DNA of 64,000 bases. It comes from Streptomyces sp. P9-A2 (GTDB lineage: Bacteria; Actinomycetota; Actinomycetes; Streptomycetales; Streptomycetaceae). Positions 49,708 to 58,018 of this stretch are shown in pieces. The position numbers and the translations under genes are program-made. The DNA is taken from NCBI RefSeq assembly GCF_036634175.1, contig NZ_JAZIFX010000001.1:7254001-7318000 (forward strand), given 5' to 3'. Under the pieces are notes generated by a model. That model did no database searches, was not told the DNA's origin, and was given only the letters and a program-made list of their open reading frames with translations. How positions within the stretch are numbered: position 1 is the first letter of the stretch; each line of letters begins with the position of its first letter.

Positions 49708-50370
49708 TCAGGCCTTGGGCCGCTGGACGTTCTCCAGGAGCATGTCCAGCCACTCCGCGACCTTGTCGCGGTGCTGGTCGGTGGGGAGCTGCGCGGCCCG
49801 CCACGCGATGCCGCGCACCCCGTGATCCTGCAGCAGCCGCTCCAGCGGGTCGTCGGCCGCCGCGGCGGCCCGCCGCTCATGGTCCGCCAGGTTCTGCAGC
49901 AGCTCCTGCTCGGTGTGCTGGAGCGCGTTCGCGAGGGCTTCGGGGTCCTCGGCGGTGAGGAAGCCGGCGTGCACCCGGAAGAACCGCTGGATGGCGTCGC
50001 AGTGCTCCATGGTGGGACGCCGGTCACCGTTGATCAGGGCACCGGCCTGCTGCCGGGACATGCCCGCGCCGTCGGCGATCTCCTGCTGCGTGTACTTGCG
50101 GCCGTTCGGCTTGAGCCGGGTGCGGCGCAGCAGGTCCAGGCGCTGCACGAACCGGGTCTGCACCTCGGGCTCGCCCGCGGGCCGGCCGCTCAACAGGGCC
50201 TTGACCACCGGCTCCGGAACTCCGGAGGCCGCGGAGAGCCGGCCGATGCCGAAGACCTCGGCGTGCGGCACGTCGAGCCGGTCGGCGAGTGCGGCGACAC
50301 GGGCGACGACGGCCGGCAGCGCGGTCGTCGGCGCGGCGTCCTGACCCTCACCCACGAAGCCACCCGTCAC
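49708..50370 (-). CDS. XRE-family helix-turn-helix regulator
   Basis: A 220-aa DNA-binding protein starting at a GTG with AGGAG eight bases upstream; the 34-codon upstream extension is not expected to be translated. The HTH lies in YTQQEIADGAGMSRQQAGAL followed by INGDRRPT. The N-terminal part has a second helical segment (GIGRLSAASGVPEPVVKALL). The C-terminus is helical. This arrangement is common in Streptomyces regulators encoded next to MmyB-like genes. The targets are unknown; it is divergent from the MmyB-like gene. Confidence 0.85.
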   Translation of the reverse strand: MTGGFVGEGQDAAPTTALPAVVARVAALADRLDVPHAEVFGIGRLSAASGVPEPVVKALLSGRPAGEPEVQTRFVQRLDLLRRTRLKPNGRKYTQQEIADGAGMSRQQAGALINGDRRPTMEHCDAIQRFFRVHAGFLTAEDPEALANALQHTEQELLQNLADHERRAAAAADDPLERLLQDHGVRGIAWRAAQLPTDQHRDKVAEWLDMLLENVQRPKA

Positions 50371-50593
50371 CGACAGATCTCCTAGGTCTCTCACAGGCCT
50401 CTCACATGCGGTTGCCGTGAACTTCACGGAGACTAGCCCGTGCCTCGAACTCACATCCAGGTCTCGCCACAACTGTGGCCAATTTCAGCCGTCAACCGGC
50501 ATGGAATGCCACGATAGTTGACACGCCCGAGCTCCGGGCCGCAGGATCGGGGCGCCGCGTCAAGGCCGCACAGGCAAGAGGGGTGACCTCCCG

Positions 50594-51253
50594 ATGGCAC
50601 ATCAGGCAGGAGGCCGGCGGCCGATACCGCGGCCCGGCCCCGAGACTCCCGAGGCGCAGGCCTATCTGGAGGACTACGCCGCGTTCCTCCACGCGGTGCC
50701 CTTCCCCTCCCTGGTGGTCGACCGCCGCTGGGACGTGCTGCTGGCCAACACTGCTTTCCGGACACTTTTCCGGGATGTCGAACCGCATCCGACGGCCATG
50801 CCCGGTGACAACTTCCTCCGGTTCGTCCTCTTCCATCCGGACGCCGCCACCGTGCTGGGGGAACACGAGTCGAGCTGGTGCCTGCCGATGCTGGCGCACT
50901 TCGCCAAGACGGTGGAGCGGCACGGCCACGACCACGGGCTGCAGGCCATCCGCCGGGACATCGCCCAGGACCCCATCATGGAGGCCGCCTACCGGCAGGG
51001 GCTGCCGCACTGGCTCCGTGCCGTCGGCGAACAGGCCGCCGAACACGACGGCGCCGTACGGCCGTTGCGACACCCCGACCCGCGCTGGGGGGTCACCGAC
51101 TGCCGTCTCGTCGTGGAGACGACCAGGATTCTCGACGACATGGACTGCATCCGGCTGACGCTGGTCCTGCGCGAGGCGCGCCGCACCCCGGCCGGCCACC
51201 GCAGACGTCGGCGCGCCGCTTCCCATCTCAGCGTGGTCCCGGAACCGTCCTGA
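50594..51253 (+). CDS. MmyB-like ligand-binding protein lacking an HTH
   Basis: A 219-aa protein. The sequence YLEDYAAFLHAVPFPSLVVD then RRWDVLLANTAFRTLFRDVE, followed by GDNFLRFVLFHPDA, matches the PAS-like ligand domain of MmyB-type regulators. Those normally carry an N-terminal XRE HTH. Here only about 20 Pro-rich residues precede the ligand domain, so it cannot bind DNA by itself. The divergent XRE gene may supply that part. The C-terminus is Arg-rich (RRRRRAASH). Confidence 0.8.
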   Translation: MAHQAGGRRPIPRPGPETPEAQAYLEDYAAFLHAVPFPSLVVDRRWDVLLANTAFRTLFRDVEPHPTAMPGDNFLRFVLFHPDAATVLGEHESSWCLPMLAHFAKTVERHGHDHGLQAIRRDIAQDPIMEAAYRQGLPHWLRAVGEQAAEHDGAVRPLRHPDPRWGVTDCRLVVETTRILDDMDCIRLTLVLREARRTPAGHRRRRRAASHLSVVPEPS

Positions 51254-51265
51254 CGCACCGGTTTC

Positions 51266-51312
51266 TTGCACGCTCACGCAAACAGCTTGCGTTACTTGCG
51301 CTATTCTTGCGT
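51266..51312. promoter_or_regulatory. Clustered TTGCG operator repeats before the LacI gene
   Basis: TTGCA (51266), ACGCAA (51276), TTGCGT (51287), TTGCGC (51296) and TTGCGT (51307) are packed at 9-11 bp steps. ACGCAA-N5-TTGCGT is a perfect inverted repeat. The last copy ends two bases before the ATG, with no Shine-Dalgarno. This suggests a leaderless, autoregulated LacI-type gene, as with MalR/AglR-like regulators. Confidence 0.65.
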
Positions 51313-51314
51313 TC

Positions 51315-52313
51315 ATGACGCGACGACTTGCTGTGGTGGCGAAGAAGGTCGGGGTCAGCGAGGCCACGGTCAGCCGGGTACTCAACGGCAAGCCGGGGGT
51401 CTCCGATTCCACCCGGCAGGCCGTGCTCTCCGCCCTGGACGTGCTCGGTTACGAGCGGCCCACCCAGTTGCGCGGCGAGCGCGCCCGGCTGGTCGGCCTG
51501 GTGCTGCCCGAGCTGCAGAACCCGATCTTCCCCGCCTTCGCCGAGGTGATCGGCGGCGCGCTGGCCCAGCTCGGACTGACGCCGGTGCTGTGCACCCAGA
51601 CCCGTGGCGGCGTCTCCGAGGCGGACTACGTGGCGCTGCTGCTCCAGCAGCAGGTGTCCGGCGTCGTCTTCGCCGGCGGGCTCTACGCCCAGGCCGACGC
51701 GCCCCACGATCACTACCGGCAGCTCGCCGAACGCAACATTCCGGTCGTCCTCGTCAACGCGGCCATAGAGAACCTCGGCTTTCCCGGCGTCTCCTGCGAC
51801 GACGCCGTGGCCGTGGAGCAGGCCTGGCGGCATCTGGCCTCGCTCGGTCACGAGCGGATCGGTCTGGTGCTCGGCCCCGCCGACCACGTTCCGTCGGCCC
51901 GCAAACTGGCCGCCGTCCGCGCGGTCGCCGGCGAGGTGCCCGATGAGCACGTCGCCCGCGCCATGTTCTCCATCGAGGGCGGACATGCCGCCGCCTCCCG
52001 GCTCATCGACCGGGGCGTCACCGGTTTCATCTGTGCCAGCGACCCCCTCGCCCTCGGCGTGGTACGGGCCGCCCGCCGCCGGGGACTCGACGTCCCCGGG
52101 CGGATCTCGGTCGTCGGCTACGACGACTCGGCCCTGATGAACTGCACCGAGCCCCCGCTCACCACGGTCCGCCAGCCCATCGAGGCCATGGGCAGGGCTG
52201 TCGTGGAGCTGCTGAACGCGCAGATCAGCGGGGGGCAGGTCGCCGCCGAGGAGCTGCTGTTCGAGCCGGAGCTGGTGGTGCGCGGGTCGACCGCGCAGGC
52301 CCCCCGGACCTGA
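51315..52313 (+). CDS. LacI-family regulator of the sugar ABC operon
   Basis: A 332-aa repressor. The HTH is RRLAVVAKKVGVSEATVSRV then LNGKPGVSDSTR, followed by the hinge and a periplasmic-binding-like sugar domain (RLVGLVLPELQNPIFPAFAE; SVVGYDDSALMNCTEPPLTT then VRQPIEAMGR). It lies directly upstream of a lipoprotein, two permeases and a GH13 glucosidase in the same direction, so it probably represses them until an alpha-glucoside is present. One copy of CTTGCGG lies in the promoter of that operon. Confidence 0.93.
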   Translation: MTRRLAVVAKKVGVSEATVSRVLNGKPGVSDSTRQAVLSALDVLGYERPTQLRGERARLVGLVLPELQNPIFPAFAEVIGGALAQLGLTPVLCTQTRGGVSEADYVALLLQQQVSGVVFAGGLYAQADAPHDHYRQLAERNIPVVLVNAAIENLGFPGVSCDDAVAVEQAWRHLASLGHERIGLVLGPADHVPSARKLAAVRAVAGEVPDEHVARAMFSIEGGHAAASRLIDRGVTGFICASDPLALGVVRAARRRGLDVPGRISVVGYDDSALMNCTEPPLTTVRQPIEAMGRAVVELLNAQISGGQVAAEELLFEPELVVRGSTAQAPRT

Positions 52314-52437
52314 GGGCGGGGGTGCCCCGCCGCACCCGGGGTCCGGACGGCACCGTCCGGGAGGCCCGGCCCGCTTCGGGCTTGATTCCGCTTCGCTTCC
52401 GGCCGGCTGTCGAATAATTTCAAATTCTGCGCGACAT

Positions 52438-52444
52438 CTTGCGG
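52438..52444. promoter_or_regulatory. CTTGCGG half-site in the sugar-operon promoter
   Basis: A single TTGCG-type motif lies next to a short AT-rich stretch (GAATAATTTCAAATTCT at about 52411-52427), 87 bases before the binding-protein gene. It matches the repeated motif in front of the LacI gene and may be its operator here. Confidence 0.4.
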
Positions 52445-52530
52445 ACCCTTGTCGTCGGTGCTTGAGTGTGCCCCGCCCACCGCTCCTGTTCCGAGGGGTT
52501 CACCCGCTCCTGTCCCAGAGGGGTCCACCG

Positions 52531-53874
52531 ATGAGAAGCACCGGGATCCGCCGTACCCTCGTCGCGCTAGGCGTCGGCGCCCTCACGCTCACCGCCTGCG
52601 GGTCGAACGACGACCAGGCCGCCGACGGCAAGACCCGCATCACGGTCAACTGCATGCCGCCCAAGAGCGCCAAGGTCGACCGCCAGTTCTTCGAGGAGGA
52701 CATCGCCGCCTTCGAGAAGAAGAACCCGGACATCGACGTCGTCCCGCACGACGCGTTCCCCTGCCAGGACCCGAAGACCTTCGACGCCAAACTCGCCGGC
52801 GGGCAGATGGAGGACGTGTTCTACACGTACTTCACCGACGCCGGTCATGTCGTCGACATCAACCAGGCGGCCGATCTCACCCCGTACGTCAAGGAGTTGA
52901 AGAGCTACGGGACGATCCAGCAGCAGCTGCGGGACATCTACACCGTCGACGGCAGGGTCTACGGCATACCGCGCACCGGTTACTCCATGGGGCTGGTCTA
53001 CCACCGGCAGCTCTTCGAGCGGGCCGGACTCGACCCCGACCGGCCGCCCACCACCTGGGCCGAGGTCCGCGACGCCGCGAAGAAGATCGCCGCACTCGGC
53101 GACGGCACCGTCGGTTACGCCGACTACAGCGCCCAGAACCAGGGCGGCTGGCACTTCACCGCCGAGCTCTACTCCCAGGGCGGCGACGTCGTCACCCCCG
53201 ACGGGAAGAAGGCGGCCGTCGACTCGCCCGAAGGCCGTGCCGTGCTGCAGACCCTGCACGACATGCGCTGGAAGGACGACTCCATGGGCAGCAAGCAGCT
53301 GCTCGTCATCAACGACGTCCAGCAGATGATGGGCGCCGGCAAACTCGGCATGTACCTCGCGGCTCCCGACAACATCCCGATCCTGGTGAAGGAGAAGGGC
53401 GCCGAGTACAAGGACCTCGCCCTCGCGCCCATGCCCGGCGGACAGGCCACCCTCATCGGCGGCGACGGCTACATGTTCCACAAGAAGGCCTCGCCCGAAC
53501 AGATCAGGGCCGGCCTGAAGTGGCTCGACCACATGTTCCTCACCCCCGGCGACGGATTCCTCGGCGACTACGCCCGCGCCAAGAAGAACGACGCGCCGGT
53601 CGGCCTGCCCGAACCCCGGCTGTTCACCGGCGCCGCCGACGCCAGGGACCAGCAGGCCAAGGAGGCCCACGCCAACGTGCCGGTGGAGAACTACCAGGCC
53701 TTCCTCGACGGCAACCAGAGCCTGGAGATGAGGATCGAGCCGCCGCGGGCGCAGCAGCTGTACTCCGTCCTCGACGGAGTCGTCTCCGCGGTCCTCACCA
53801 AGGAGGACGCCGGCATCGACCGGCTCCTGAAGGACGCCTCCACCAAGATCGACGGCATCCTGGCGCGAGGCTGA
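52531..53874 (+). CDS. Sugar ABC transporter substrate-binding lipoprotein
   Basis: A 447-aa family 1 extracellular binding protein. The lipoprotein signal is MRSTGIRRTLVALGVGALTL then TACGS, with the modified Cys at 23. It carries sugar-binding features (DVFYTYFTDAGHVVDINQAA; YGIPRTGYSMGLVYHRQLFE). It would capture an oligosaccharide at the cell surface for the two permeases encoded next. The partner ATPase is probably the shared MsiK encoded elsewhere, because none lies in this operon. Confidence 0.93.
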   Translation: MRSTGIRRTLVALGVGALTLTACGSNDDQAADGKTRITVNCMPPKSAKVDRQFFEEDIAAFEKKNPDIDVVPHDAFPCQDPKTFDAKLAGGQMEDVFYTYFTDAGHVVDINQAADLTPYVKELKSYGTIQQQLRDIYTVDGRVYGIPRTGYSMGLVYHRQLFERAGLDPDRPPTTWAEVRDAAKKIAALGDGTVGYADYSAQNQGGWHFTAELYSQGGDVVTPDGKKAAVDSPEGRAVLQTLHDMRWKDDSMGSKQLLVINDVQQMMGAGKLGMYLAAPDNIPILVKEKGAEYKDLALAPMPGGQATLIGGDGYMFHKKASPEQIRAGLKWLDHMFLTPGDGFLGDYARAKKNDAPVGLPEPRLFTGAADARDQQAKEAHANVPVENYQAFLDGNQSLEMRIEPPRAQQLYSVLDGVVSAVLTKEDAGIDRLLKDASTKIDGILARG

Positions 53875-53915
53875 CCGGCGATGAACCCGACCACCACGCG
53901 GGAGGCCGGCCCACG

Positions 53916-54875
53916 ATGACGAAGACCGCCGCCGCACGGCCCGCCGCCACGGCGCCCGCCGTCCGCCCGGTGAAGGCGCCGTCCCCGGCCAAGGACCGGA
54001 GACGGCGCCGCCTCGCCGACCAGGCGCACGCCTACGGCTTCCTCCTGGGCGGCCTCGTCTGCTTCGCCCTGTTCTCCTGGTACCCGGCGATCCGCGCCGT
54101 CGTGATCGCCTTCCAGAAGTACACGCCGGGCTCGCCACCCGAATGGGTGGGCACCGCCAACTTCACCCGCGTCCTGTCCGACCCCGAATTCGGCGCGGCC
54201 TGGCGCAACACCCTCACCTTCACCCTGCTCGCCCTGCTGATCGGCTTCGCCGTCCCGTTCGTCCTCGCCCTCGTGCTGAACGAACTCCGGCACGCCAAGG
54301 CGTTCTTCCGCATCGTGGTCTACCTGCCGGTGATGATCCCCCCGGTGGTCAGCGCCCTGCTCTGGAAGTGGTTCTACGACCCGGGCACCGGCCTCGCCAA
54401 CGAGGCACTGCGGTTCCTGCACCTGCCCACCTCCCACTGGTCCAACGGCGCCGACACCGCCCTCGTCTCCCTGGTGATCGTCGCCACCTGGGCCAACATG
54501 GGCGGCACCGTCCTGATCTACCTCGCCGCCCTCCAGTCCATCCCGGGCGAGCTGTACGAGGCCGCCGAACTCGACGGCGCGAACCTGCTCCAGCGCATCC
54601 GGCACGTGACGGTCCCCCAGACGAGGTTCGTCATCCTGATGCTGATGCTCCTTCAGATCATCGCCACCATGCAGGTGTTCACCGAACCGTTCGTGATCAC
54701 CGGCGGCGGCCCGGAGAACTCCACCGTCACCGTCCTCTACCTCATCTACAAGTACGCCTTCCTCTACAACGACTTCGGCGGAGCCTGCGCGCTCAGCGTG
54801 ATGCTCCTCGCCCTGCTCGGACTGTTCTCCGCCGTCTACCTCCGACTCACCCGCTCCTTGGAGGAGGCGGCATGA
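53916..54875 (+). CDS. Sugar ABC transporter permease (MalF type)
   Basis: A 319-aa protein with six helices after a basic cytoplasmic leader. The EAA loop that contacts the ATPase is LYEAAELDGANLLQRIRHVT then VPQTR. It is coupled to the next permease by an ATGA overlap. Confidence 0.93.
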   Translation: MTKTAAARPAATAPAVRPVKAPSPAKDRRRRRLADQAHAYGFLLGGLVCFALFSWYPAIRAVVIAFQKYTPGSPPEWVGTANFTRVLSDPEFGAAWRNTLTFTLLALLIGFAVPFVLALVLNELRHAKAFFRIVVYLPVMIPPVVSALLWKWFYDPGTGLANEALRFLHLPTSHWSNGADTALVSLVIVATWANMGGTVLIYLAALQSIPGELYEAAELDGANLLQRIRHVTVPQTRFVILMLMLLQIIATMQVFTEPFVITGGGPENSTVTVLYLIYKYAFLYNDFGGACALSVMLLALLGLFSAVYLRLTRSLEEAA

Positions 54876-55750
54876 GCAGCACCCGCACCCTCGTCTCCCC
54901 GGCCGTCCTGGCCCGACCCCGGGGCCGGGCGGTCTACTGGACCGTGTTCACCGGCGTCGTCCTGCTCTTCACGCTGGCCTTCCTCTTCCCCGTCCACTGG
55001 ATGGTCACCGGCGCGATGAAGTCCCCGGACGAGGTGGCGCGCACCCCGCCCGACCTGCTGCCCGACCGGTGGAGCACCAGCGGCTGGACCGACGCCTGGG
55101 AACTGATGCAGCTCCCCACCCACCTGTGGAACACGGTGGTGCAGGCGTCCGGCGCCTGGCTGTTCCAGCTGGTGTTCTGCACGGCCGCCGCCTACGCCCT
55201 GTCCCGACTGCGGCCCGCCTTCGGCAACGTGGTCCTCGGCGGCATCCTCGCCACTCTCATGGTCCCCGCGCAGGCCCTGGTCGTACCCAAGTACCTCGTC
55301 GTCGCCGACCTGCCGCTGATCCACACCAGCCTGCTCAACGACCCGCTCGCCATCTGGCTCCCCGCCGTCGCCAACGCCTTCAACCTCTACCTGCTCAAGC
55401 GGTTCTTCGACCAGCTGCCGCGGGACGTCCTGGAGGCCGCCGAGATCGACGGCGCCGGACGGCTGCGCACCCTGTGGTCCATCGTGCTGCCCATGTCCCG
55501 GCCGGTGCTCGGTGTCGTCTCGATCTTCGCCCTGGTCGCGGTGTGGCAGGACTTCCTGTGGCCGCTGATGGTCTTCTCCGACACCGACAAGCAGCCGATC
55601 AGCGTGGCCCTGGTGCAGCTGTCGCAGAACGTCCAACTGACCGTCCTCCTCGCCGCGATGGTGATCGCCAGCATCCCCATGGTCGCGCTGTTCCTCGTCT
55701 TCCAGCGGCACATCATCGCCGGGATCGGCGCGGGCGGCACCAAGGGCTGA
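54872..55750 (+). CDS. Sugar ABC transporter permease (MalG type)
   Basis: A 292-aa six-helix partner permease. The EAA loop is VLEAAEIDGAGRLRTLWSIV then LPMSRP, and a typical N-terminal helix is YWTVFTGVVLLFTLAFLFPV. It pairs with the MalF-type permease. The downstream GH13 gene follows after 79 bases. Confidence 0.93.
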   Translation: MSSTRTLVSPAVLARPRGRAVYWTVFTGVVLLFTLAFLFPVHWMVTGAMKSPDEVARTPPDLLPDRWSTSGWTDAWELMQLPTHLWNTVVQASGAWLFQLVFCTAAAYALSRLRPAFGNVVLGGILATLMVPAQALVVPKYLVVADLPLIHTSLLNDPLAIWLPAVANAFNLYLLKRFFDQLPRDVLEAAEIDGAGRLRTLWSIVLPMSRPVLGVVSIFALVAVWQDFLWPLMVFSDTDKQPISVALVQLSQNVQLTVLLAAMVIASIPMVALFLVFQRHIIAGIGAGGTKG

Positions 55751-55829
55751 CGCGGCACCGGCGGCCGGTCGGCACGGCCCCGAGGGCCGACATCGAACAA
55801 CCCGTCCACCGAAGAGAAAGGCACGCACC

Positions 55830-57506
55830 GTGGGACAGCCCGCCCCTGCCCGGAGCGACGACCACAGCGACGACCACAGCGACGACCACAGCGACGACGA
55901 CTGGTGGCGCTCCGCAGTCATCCATCAGGTGTACGTCCGCAGCTTCGCCGACGGCGACGGCGACGGCACCGGAGACCTCGCCGGAGTCCGGGCGAAACTG
56001 CCGTACCTCGCCGAACTCGGCGTCGACGCCCTGTGGTTCAACCCCTGGTACTTGTCCCCGATGAAGGACGGCGGCTACGACGTCGCCGACTACCGGACGG
56101 TCGACCCGGCCTTCGGCACCCTCGCCGAGGCGGAGAAACTCATCGCCGAGGCACGGGAACTCGGCATCCGCACGATCATCGACATCGTGCCCAACCACGT
56201 CTCCGACCAACACGCCTGGTTCCGTGCCGCCTTGGCCGGCGGGCCCGAACGGGACCTGTTCCACTTCCGGCCGGGCCGCGGCGAGCACGGCGAACTGCCC
56301 CCGAACAACTGGACGTCGGAGTTCGGCGGCCCCGCCTGGACCCGCCTGCCCGTCTCCCACCAAGGCCCTTCCAAGGAAGGCCCTTCGGGCCCTGTCGCTT
56401 CCGACGGCGACTGGTACCTCCATCTGTTCGCCCCCGAGCAGCCCGACCTCAACTGGGCGCACCCCGCGGTCCGCCAGGAGCACGAGGACATCCTGCGCTT
56501 CTGGTTCGAACGGGGCGTGGCCGGTGTCCGCATCGACTCCGCCGCCCTGCCGGCCAAGGACCCTCTGCTGCCGGACCTCGTCGAGGGTGTGGGCCCGCAC
56601 CCGTACGTCGACCGGGACGAACTCCACGACGTCTACCGGGCGTGGCGGGCCATCGCCGACGAGTACGGCGCCGTGTTCGTCGGCGAGGTCTGGCTGCCGG
56701 ACGCGGAACGCTTCGCGCGCTATCTGCGCCCCGACGAACTGCACACGGCGTTCAACTTCTCCTTCATGACCTGCCCCTGGGACGCGGGGCGGCTGCGGAC
56801 CTCCATCGACGAGACACTCGCCGAGCACGCCCCCGTCGGCGCGCCCGCCACCTGGGTGCTGTGCAACCACGACGTGACCCGTACGGTCACCCGATACGGC
56901 CGCTCGGACACCGGATTCGACTTCGCCACCAAGACCTTCGGCACCCCGACCGACCTGGCCCTCGGCACCCGGCGCGCCCGCGCCGCGGCCCTGCTGTCGC
57001 TGGCGCTGCCCGGCACGGTCTACCTGTACCAGGGGGAGGAACTGGGCCTCCCCGAGGCGGAGGTGGCACGGGAGCACATCCAGGATCCGATGCACGCCCG
57101 CTCGGGGGGCACCGATCCGGGACGGGACGGGTGCAGGGTGCCACTGCCGTGGGCGGCGAAGGAACCGTACGCGGGATTCGGGTCCCGGAACACCCCGTGG
57201 CTTCCGCAACCGGACCACTGGGCGGCGTACGCGGCCGACCGGCAGCAGGACGACCCCGGCTCCATGCTCACCCTCTACCGCCGGGCGATCAGCCTGCGCC
57301 CCGCCTTCGGCACGGGCCCGCTCACCTGGCTCCCCGCCCCCGACGGCGTCCTGGCCTTCGAGCGCGCCGACGGCCTGCGGTGTCTGGTCAACCTCGCCGA
57401 CATCCCGGCCGACCTGCCCGAGCACGCCGGGATCCTCCTCGCCAGCGGGCCCCTCGACACCGGGAACCGGCTGCCGAGGGACACGGCCGTCTGGCTCCGT
57501 ACGTAG
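55830..57506 (+). CDS. GH13 alpha-glucosidase
   Basis: A 558-aa cytoplasmic enzyme starting at GTG. Residues 9-23 are an Asp-His-Ser repeat (DDHSDDHSDDHS) from a 12-bp tandem repeat at 55857-55895. The (beta/alpha)8 barrel shows IHQVYVRSFADGDGDGTGDL, DIVPNHVSDQH, the nucleophile in GVRIDSAALPAKD, the acid/base Glu in FVGEVWLPD and CNHDVTRTVTRYG. It lacks a signal peptide, so it acts on sugar after import by the ABC system upstream. The preference (maltose, trehalose or isomaltose type) is not certain. Confidence 0.92.
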   Translation: MGQPAPARSDDHSDDHSDDHSDDDWWRSAVIHQVYVRSFADGDGDGTGDLAGVRAKLPYLAELGVDALWFNPWYLSPMKDGGYDVADYRTVDPAFGTLAEAEKLIAEARELGIRTIIDIVPNHVSDQHAWFRAALAGGPERDLFHFRPGRGEHGELPPNNWTSEFGGPAWTRLPVSHQGPSKEGPSGPVASDGDWYLHLFAPEQPDLNWAHPAVRQEHEDILRFWFERGVAGVRIDSAALPAKDPLLPDLVEGVGPHPYVDRDELHDVYRAWRAIADEYGAVFVGEVWLPDAERFARYLRPDELHTAFNFSFMTCPWDAGRLRTSIDETLAEHAPVGAPATWVLCNHDVTRTVTRYGRSDTGFDFATKTFGTPTDLALGTRRARAAALLSLALPGTVYLYQGEELGLPEAEVAREHIQDPMHARSGGTDPGRDGCRVPLPWAAKEPYAGFGSRNTPWLPQPDHWAAYAADRQQDDPGSMLTLYRRAISLRPAFGTGPLTWLPAPDGVLAFERADGLRCLVNLADIPADLPEHAGILLASGPLDTGNRLPRDTAVWLRT

Positions 57507-57633
57507 GCCTCCTGCCCTCGCCCCCTATGTCCTTGTGCCCCGGTGTACCCGCTCTCCCCACGCACCGCTGTCCCGCACCGTTCCTCTGGACTGAGCAGGA
57601 GTGAGTCTGCTCAGCCGCACGCCCCGAACGGTC

Positions 57634-57676
57634 CTGGGCTCCCCCACTGCCTCAAGGGCGTGGGAGGTACCCCCAG
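57634..57676. repeat. Streptomyces-type hairpin repeat after the GH13 gene
   Basis: CTGGGCTCCCCCAC and GTGGGAGGTACCCCCAG pair in two blocks (TCCCCCAC/GTGGGA and CTGGG/CCCAG) with an internal loop. Similar structured repeats occur between many Streptomyces genes and may act as terminators. The rest of the 510-bp gap (57507-58018) holds no recognisable gene. Confidence 0.5.
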
Positions 57677-58018
57677 GTCCCCGGCGTACTCGGCCCCGGG
57701 GCGGCGACACACATCCTGTGCGTGGTCCGGGCCCGGGAGGCCTCCGCGGCCGGAGGTCGCTGAATGACACTGCCCCGCGCGATCCGGCCACATGGGTACG
57801 GCCAAGGCGACGGGGAGGCCCTGAACCATCACTCCGGTGGAGCGGGGGCCCCGTTCACCGGCGCCGTGCCCGGCGTCCCAGATCGCACGATCACGTTGAC
57901 CCGGACGGTTCACGACACCGCAAGCCCGGAGGTCGACCATCACACGATCGAGTTACACCGCCCTCGTGCACACTCCCCGGCAAGCAGCTGACAATCCCCA
58001 CCACGAAGGGATCAGCAC

